From: an uncultured SAR86 cluster bacterium
GTDB taxonomy: Bacteria; Pseudomonadota; Gammaproteobacteria; Magnimaribacterales; D2472
Assembly (NCBI GenBank): GCA_902541365.1
Contig: CACBQK010000003.1
Span: 48,648-112,647 of the forward strand
Direction of reading: 5' to 3'
Length of the DNA stretch: 64,000 nucleotides
Part shown: in pieces, positions 59,376 to 64,000 of the stretch
Layout of the letters: each line of letters opens with the position of its first letter
How positions within the stretch are numbered: the stretch's first letter is position 1
Made by a program: the position numbers and the translations under genes
Notes under the pieces: model-generated
The model's database searches: none
Told to the model about the DNA's origin: nothing
What the model saw: the letters and a program-made list of their open reading frames with translations, nothing else

Positions 59376-59405
59376 CTAAAAAATGCATGAAAATTTATTT
59401 TTTAG
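59376..59405 (+). promoter_or_regulatory. Hairpin CTAAAAAAT...ATTTTTTAG abutting/partly covering the glnII Shine-Dalgarno
   Basis: Perfect 9-bp stem 59376-59384 / 59397-59405; SD AGGAG at 59404-59408; start codon at 59415. Confidence 0.4.
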
Positions 59406-59414
59406 GAGATATTT

Positions 59415-60386
59415 ATGAATACTTTTGAATATATATGGCTTGATGGGTATCAGCCAGAACCAATGATGCGAAGTAAAGTTAAAGCCACTGAGGACGATAC
59501 TCCTCCGGATTGGTCTTTTGATGGATCTTCAACTCAGCAAGCTGAAGGTGGTAGTTCAGACTGCTTACTTTTACCGGTGCAAACCTATGCAAATCCAAAT
59601 GGGCATGATTTAGTTATGACTCAGGTTCAAGCTGCTGATCATACAACTCACCCCTCAAACTTTAGAGCTGCAGCTGCTGAAGTTGTTACAGATGAGTGGT
59701 GGTTTGGCTTTGAGCAAGAATACTTCTTTACTGACCCACAAACAGGTGAACCTCTCGGATGGGAAGATGGAACACCAAGACCTCAAGGAGAATATTATTG
59801 TGGAGTTGGTGCAGGTAATGTCGTTGGAAGAGAAATATCAGATGCTCACTTAGAAGCTTGTTTAGATCTTGGTATAACTCTAACTGGAACAAATGCTGAG
59901 GTTGCTCTTGGTCAATGGGAATATCAATGTTTTGGTAAAGGCATTAAAGCCGCTGATGATCTTTGGGTATCGAGATATCTTCTTTATAAGATTGCTGAGG
60001 AATATGGTGTTGGTGTAAATATTCATCCAAAACCTAAAACAGGAGATTGGAATGGTTCAGGAATGCATTGTAATTTCTCAAATGAGGAAATGAGAACTGC
60101 TGGATCTGAAGAGTTATTTTCTTCAATCTGCGATAAGTTAGGCGAAGTTCATGCAGAAGGAATCGCCTCATATGGTTCTGATAATGATATGAGACTTACC
60201 GGTCTGCATGAAACACAAAGCATCGATAAGTTCTCTTATGGTGTGAGTGATCGTGGTGCTAGTATTAGAATTCCAGTCTACACAGTTGAGCATGACTGGA
60301 ACGGATATCTTGAAGACAGAAGACCAGCATCTAATGCTGATCCATATAAGATATTAGCTCATCTAGTAGGAACTCTTACTAAATAA
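59415..60386 (+). CDS. glnII: Glutamine synthetase, GSII (eukaryotic-type) family
   Basis: WLDGYQPEPMMRSK, PPDWSFDGSSTQQAEGGSSDCLLLPV, WWFGFEQEYFF, GSGMHCNFSNEEM. Confidence 0.92.
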   Translation: MNTFEYIWLDGYQPEPMMRSKVKATEDDTPPDWSFDGSSTQQAEGGSSDCLLLPVQTYANPNGHDLVMTQVQAADHTTHPSNFRAAAAEVVTDEWWFGFEQEYFFTDPQTGEPLGWEDGTPRPQGEYYCGVGAGNVVGREISDAHLEACLDLGITLTGTNAEVALGQWEYQCFGKGIKAADDLWVSRYLLYKIAEEYGVGVNIHPKPKTGDWNGSGMHCNFSNEEMRTAGSEELFSSICDKLGEVHAEGIASYGSDNDMRLTGLHETQSIDKFSYGVSDRGASIRIPVYTVEHDWNGYLEDRRPASNADPYKILAHLVGTLTK

Positions 60387-60400
60387 ATTTGTCTCTTTTT

Positions 60401-60428
60401 AATATGCGGGAATTCTATCCCGCATATT
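60401..60428. terminator. Bidirectional intrinsic terminator between convergent glnII and rhodanese genes
   Basis: AATATGCGGG-aattctat-CCCGCATATT perfect 10-bp stem; T-rich 3' flank (TATTTTT) and A-rich 5' flank. Confidence 0.75.
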
Positions 60429-60844
60429 TATTTTTGAATAACAGGAAGGTTTTCTTGCATCCAAGTCATCATTCCGCCGTTTAACCTAAATGTTTCTTTA
60501 AACTCGGCTTTTTTGAGCTTTTCTCCAATATTTGCTGAGTTCCTTCCCATATCACAAACTAAAATTATTGGACGTTCTTTAAATTTATCTAATTCATGCA
60601 TCTGATTATCAAATTCTTGATGAGGATAATTTAATGCAGTCATTATGTGCCCATTTTCATAATCTTCTTTTTTTCTAAGATCTATAAGAATTGCATTTTC
60701 CTTATTCACTAGTCGTGTAAGTTCATTGGGTTCAATTTTCTTACCGCCTTTATTCATTTCTGAATAAGCAAACAAAAATAAAAATAAAAATAGTGGTACT
60801 GAGAAATACCAATAATCAATTAAAAAAAGATTAAATTCCAACAT
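60428..60844 (-). CDS. Membrane-anchored rhodanese-like domain protein
   Basis: N-terminal [46 protein letters not shown]. Confidence 0.88.
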   Translation of the reverse strand: MLEFNLFLIDYWYFSVPLFLFLFLFAYSEMNKGGKKIEPNELTRLVNKENAILIDLRKKEDYENGHIMTALNYPHQEFDNQMHELDKFKERPIILVCDMGRNSANIGEKLKKAEFKETFRLNGGMMTWMQENLPVIQK

Positions 60845-60888
60845 ATGAAGTCATATTATCTATTAAAATAGGATTTTATCTAATAAAA

Positions 60889-61503
60889 ATGAATCTAATT
60901 TTAATAAGGCATGGTCAAAGCGAGTGGAATGCCCTAAATCAATTTACAGGTTGGAAGGATCCTGATCTTACGGCTAAAGGTATTGAAGAGGCTCATAATG
61001 CAGGAAAGATAATAAGTAGCTTAAAAATTAATTTTGACCTGGTTTTCACATCTGCATTAATAAGAGCTCAGAACACAGCTCAAATAATCCTTAAAGAAAT
61101 AAATCAGCCTTTATCAACTATAAAAAATCAGGCTCTTAATGAAAGAAACTATGGAGACCTTGCAGGTCTCAATAAAGATGATGCAAGAAAAAGATGGGGT
61201 GATGAACAAGTTCATATTTGGAGAAGATCATATGATATACCTCCTCCTGGCGGAGAAAGTCTTAAAGATACAGGTGAAAGAGTGCTCCCATTTTTTATGA
61301 AAGAAATACTCCCACATGTTTGTGAAGGTAAGAATGTTTTAGTTGCAGCTCATGGGAACTCTCTTAGATCGTTAATTAAGTTTCTTGATAACATTTCGAA
61401 TGAAGACATTGTTAAGTTAGAAATCCCAACTGGGGCACCAATACATTATGTAATTAATGAGGATGGTTCAGTTAAGTCGAAACAAGACTTCTTCAATGAA
61501 TAG
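60889..61503 (+). CDS. gpmA: 2,3-bisphosphoglycerate-dependent phosphoglycerate mutase
   Basis: [57 protein letters not shown]. Confidence 0.95.
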   Translation: MNLILIRHGQSEWNALNQFTGWKDPDLTAKGIEEAHNAGKIISSLKINFDLVFTSALIRAQNTAQIILKEINQPLSTIKNQALNERNYGDLAGLNKDDARKRWGDEQVHIWRRSYDIPPPGGESLKDTGERVLPFFMKEILPHVCEGKNVLVAAHGNSLRSLIKFLDNISNEDIVKLEIPTGAPIHYVINEDGSVKSKQDFFNE

Positions 61504-62488
61504 TTTTAGTGACAATATTGTCTCCTGGTACAAAGAAAATGGCAGGCATGATCTGCCTTGGAGAAAAAATATATCTCCTTATTCCATATGGATATCAGAA
61601 ATCATGCTTCAGCAAACTCAAGTAAAAACTGTTATTCCCTACTTTAATAAATTCATTGAAAAGTATCCTAATCTTGATGCTTTGCTTAAAGCTTCAGAGG
61701 ATGAAATATTAGCTCAGTGGTCAGGATTGGGTTTCTATAGAAGAGCAAAGAATATTTATAAAGCTTGCAGAGTAATCAGTGAAGATTTTAATAGTAAACT
61801 GCCAACCAATATAAATGATTTAGAGTCCTTACCTGGCATTGGAAGATCTACTGCAGGTGCAATTATGTCTATAGCTTTCAATGAAGGTCATCCTATCCTC
61901 GATGCCAATGTAAAAAGAGTTCTTGGAAGATATAAAAAAATATCTTTTAAAACTGAAAATGAAAAACAGAAAAAGCTTTGGCTTATTTCTGAGGAGCTTA
62001 CTCCAAATAAAGAATCCTTTGAATATACCCAAGGAATTATGGATTTAGGAGCTACGCATTGTTCAAAATCAAGACCTAGTTGTGATTTATGTCCGGTCAG
62101 TAATGATTGCGCTAGTGCATTCGAAGAAGTTTCTAATAAAGTAAGTTTAAGAAAGGCTATTCAAAAACCTACTATAAAGCTTAATTTTATTTTGCCTCAT
62201 ACAAAAAATGAGATCCTTATGCATAAAAAACAGACCTCCGAATACTGGGAAAGTTTATGGATTCCAATTGATGGGAATGAGGTAAAAGTTAAAGGTGGCC
62301 AAAAGTATTCAAAGATTAAAGTTAATCATCCGCTAAGTCATCTTAATCTTGATATGAAGATTAAAACTTTCGAAATTGATAAAAAATATGATCTTAACTC
62401 TAATTTAGAGTATAAATGGATTAAGAAAAGTAAAGTAGATGAATATGCAATGCCAACTCCTATTAAAAAAGTTGTGAGTGCCCTATGA
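61499..62488 (+). CDS. mutY: A/G-specific adenine glycosylase
   Basis: [44 protein letters not shown], Fe-[21 protein letters not shown] opens at 61457. Confidence 0.95.
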   Translation, partial: NSFSDNIVSWYKENGRHDLPWRKNISPYSIWISEIMLQQTQVKTVIPYFNKFIEKYPNLDALLKASEDEILAQWSGLGFYRRAKNIYKACRVISEDFNSKLPTNINDLESLPGIGRSTAGAIMSIAFNEGHPILDANVKRVLGRYKKISFKTENEKQKKLWLISEELTPNKESFEYTQGIMDLGATHCSKSRPSCDLCPVSNDCASAFEEVSNKVSLRKAIQKPTIKLNFILPHTKNEILMHKKQTSEYWESLWIPIDGNEVKVKGGQKYSKIKVNHPLSHLNLDMKIKTFEIDKKYDLNSNLEYKWIKKSKVDEYAMPTPIKKVVSAL

Positions 62489-62754
62489 CAAAAACAGTCT
62501 TTTGTAAGAAATATCAAGAAAATCTTCCATCGTTAGAAATTCCGCCAATGCCAGGAGAACTTGGTATTGAATTACAAAAAACAGTTTCTGCCAAAGCTTG
62601 GGAAGAATGGAAGTCTCATCAGGTAACACTTATCAATGAAAAGATGCTTGATATGTCTGATCAAAAGAACAGAAAATGGCTCATTGAGCAAATGCATCTA
62701 TTTTTTGATAATGCAGACTACGCAAAAGCTGAAGGTTTTAAGTCATTAGACTGA
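62485..62754 (+). CDS. yggX: YggX family Fe(2+)-trafficking protein
   Basis: TVFCKKYQENLPSLEIPPMPGELG, WEEWKSHQVTLINEK. Confidence 0.94.
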   Translation: MTKTVFCKKYQENLPSLEIPPMPGELGIELQKTVSAKAWEEWKSHQVTLINEKMLDMSDQKNRKWLIEQMHLFFDNADYAKAEGFKSLD

Positions 62755-62757
62755 TTA

Positions 62758-62786
62758 ATGACATTACCTTCATTCTTGCATATAAT
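62758..62786 (+). promoter_or_regulatory. Candidate tRNA-Phe promoter (ATGACA-N17-TATAAT)
   Basis: ATGACA 62758-62763, 17-nt spacer, TATAAT 62781-62786; tRNA begins at 62802. Confidence 0.6.
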
Positions 62787-62801
62787 CCTTTGATCTAATA
62801 T

Positions 62802-62877
62802 GCCCAGATAGCTCAGTTGGTAGAGCAAAGGACTGAAAATCCTTGTGTCGGTGGTTCGATCCCACCTCTGGGCACCA
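62802..62877 (+). tRNA. tRNA-Phe (GAA)
   Basis: GCCCAGATAGCTCAGTTGGTAGAGCAAAGGACTGAAAATCCTTGTGTCGGTGGTTCGATCCCACCTCTGGGCACCA; anticodon GAA, encoded CCA. Confidence 0.97.
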
Positions 62878-62906
62878 CTTAAAAAGTGACTTTATAGAAA
62901 GTCCTA

Positions 62907-63311
62907 TTACTTTTTATATAGGTTCTCAGAAAATGCTTGACCATCGCATCCAAGACACGTAAAAAAACCGTATAGGTTTCCATCCTTGACCTCATAGTGT
63001 GTTGTCCCGACATCATTAAATCCAGGATAAATATATGTTACTGCAAGATAATTGCTGCTCAGAACTCCAAGACCAATATATTCAATTTCATCATCTCTTA
63101 TATAGTGAATGTAATATACATCTTTGTATTTAAAAATTCTTGCACTTCCAGTTTCGCCAAAACTAGCTTCATACCGATATTCTCCACACAACAAATCATC
63201 GACACAGTCCTTTAATAATTTTTCTTGTTTGCCAAAGGGCGGGACGTTGTAAGGAAAATCCGCAACGACAAAGGATGATAAAAATAATACAGAAATTATG
63301 ATTTTTTTCAT
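62907..63311 (-). CDS. Hypothetical secreted protein
   Basis: 134 aa; signal peptide MKKIIISVLFLSSFVVA; several Cys (DCVDDLLCGEYRY, FFTCLGCDG). Confidence 0.65.
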   Translation of the reverse strand: MKKIIISVLFLSSFVVADFPYNVPPFGKQEKLLKDCVDDLLCGEYRYEASFGETGSARIFKYKDVYYIHYIRDDEIEYIGLGVLSSNYLAVTYIYPGFNDVGTTHYEVKDGNLYGFFTCLGCDGQAFSENLYKK

Positions 63312-63326
63312 ATAAAACGTTTGTCT

Positions 63327-63785
63327 TTACTCTAACATAGACTCAAGCAATTCAGGATTTTCTTGCAAAGCAATTGCTATACTTTGACCTAATTTCATAG
63401 CGTCATCGCTGATCATTATCATGGATTTTTCAATCACGAGAGATTGTTTCTTATTGATAGAAATTCCCTCCGCAGTTTTCATGAAATTGTAGAGTGCTAA
63501 TATTTCTTCTTCAGTATAAATATCTTTATACAAGGCAGGAACTTTTTTTTGTATGCCACTTAAATATTCTTTTATAAGAGGATCTAAAAAATCATCAAAT
63601 GTTTTGCTTTTAACTTTTAAACCCATTGTCTCCATCATGGTATACATTGAATCTCTCATTGTTTTTTCTTGTGTTGACAAAAATTGTTCTTGAACAATGA
63701 AGTCTATCATCTCATCAACAGATGTTTCATCCGCAATGATGCAAGTATTAAAAATTACTATTGCAGAGATATAAATTTTGTACAT
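63327..63785 (-). CDS. Secreted DUF2059-like helical protein
   Basis: 152 aa; signal peptide; IYTEEEILALYNFMKTAEGISINKK. Confidence 0.65.
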   Translation of the reverse strand: MYKIYISAIVIFNTCIIADETSVDEMIDFIVQEQFLSTQEKTMRDSMYTMMETMGLKVKSKTFDDFLDPLIKEYLSGIQKKVPALYKDIYTEEEILALYNFMKTAEGISINKKQSLVIEKSMIMISDDAMKLGQSIAIALQENPELLESMLE

Positions 63786-63915
63786 CCATAAACTTTATCA
63801 AAAAACTCAAGAAAATTTAAGAAAGGAATTCAAATTAGATTGGTAACTTTATGCAAAGCGGTATGCACAGTAACCTCTGAAACACTAATAGGTAAAAGAT
63901 TTATTAACTAGACAC

Positions 63916-63966
63916 AAGGACTGAAAATCCTTGTGTCGGTGGTTCGATCCCACCTCTGGACACCAC
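63916..63966 (+). repeat. Partial duplicate of the tRNA-Phe 3' half (att-like / tRNA pseudogene)
   Basis: 44 nt identical to 62828-62871 (AAGGACTGAAAATCC...CACCTCTGG), one G>A mismatch, then CACCAC identical: 50/51 nt. Confidence 0.95.
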
Positions 63967-64000
63967 CTTATAAATCAAATCTATAAATTCTATCCATTTG

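Noticed and set aside
1-64000. CRISPR array, prophage, transposon, toxin-antitoxin or retron system
   Set aside because: No regularly spaced repeat array, integrase, transposase, reverse transcriptase or recognisable TA/defence pair seen; the only phase-repeated element is the tandem riboswitch.

Overview
This 64 kb window is gene-dense, AT-rich chromosomal backbone of a streamlined marine-type gammaproteobacterium. It looks SAR86-like, but that placement is inference from gene content, gene order and low GC, not a phylogeny. Most of it is housekeeping: mpl(partial), PPi-type PFK, parC/parE, tolC, mutM, coaD, rpoD/dnaG/ruvX/tonB-like/gshB/rsmE, fis-purH-purD, coq7, trpEGDC, rpe, amgK/murU, lptD-surA-pdxA-rsmA-apaH-cca, folK/folB/tsaD/rpsU/yqeY, rph-pyrE-ribE, pyrB, ridA-spoT-rpoZ-gmk-yicC, a membrane pyrophosphatase, ubiC/ubiA, a GSII-type glutamine synthetase, gpmA, mutY and yggX, plus tRNA-CAU (probably Ile2) and tRNA-Phe. 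I saw no CRISPR array, transposase, integrase or rRNA. The most interesting signals are: (1) a tandem pair of glnA-type glutamine riboswitch aptamers with a 72-nt period in the leader of a GSII glutamine synthetase, followed by two more hairpins, one abutting the Shine-Dalgarno; (2) an att-like 51-nt duplication of the tRNA-Phe 3' half about 1.09 kb downstream, bracketing two secreted-protein ORFs, in which the copy has a perfect 10-bp anticodon-stem hairpin; (3) a purD frameshift exactly at an A7 tract; (4) an unannotated ~31-aa hydrophobic ORF with a GGAGG Shine-Dalgarno; (5) a PPi-centred pairing of PPi-PFK and an apparently K+-dependent membrane PPase.
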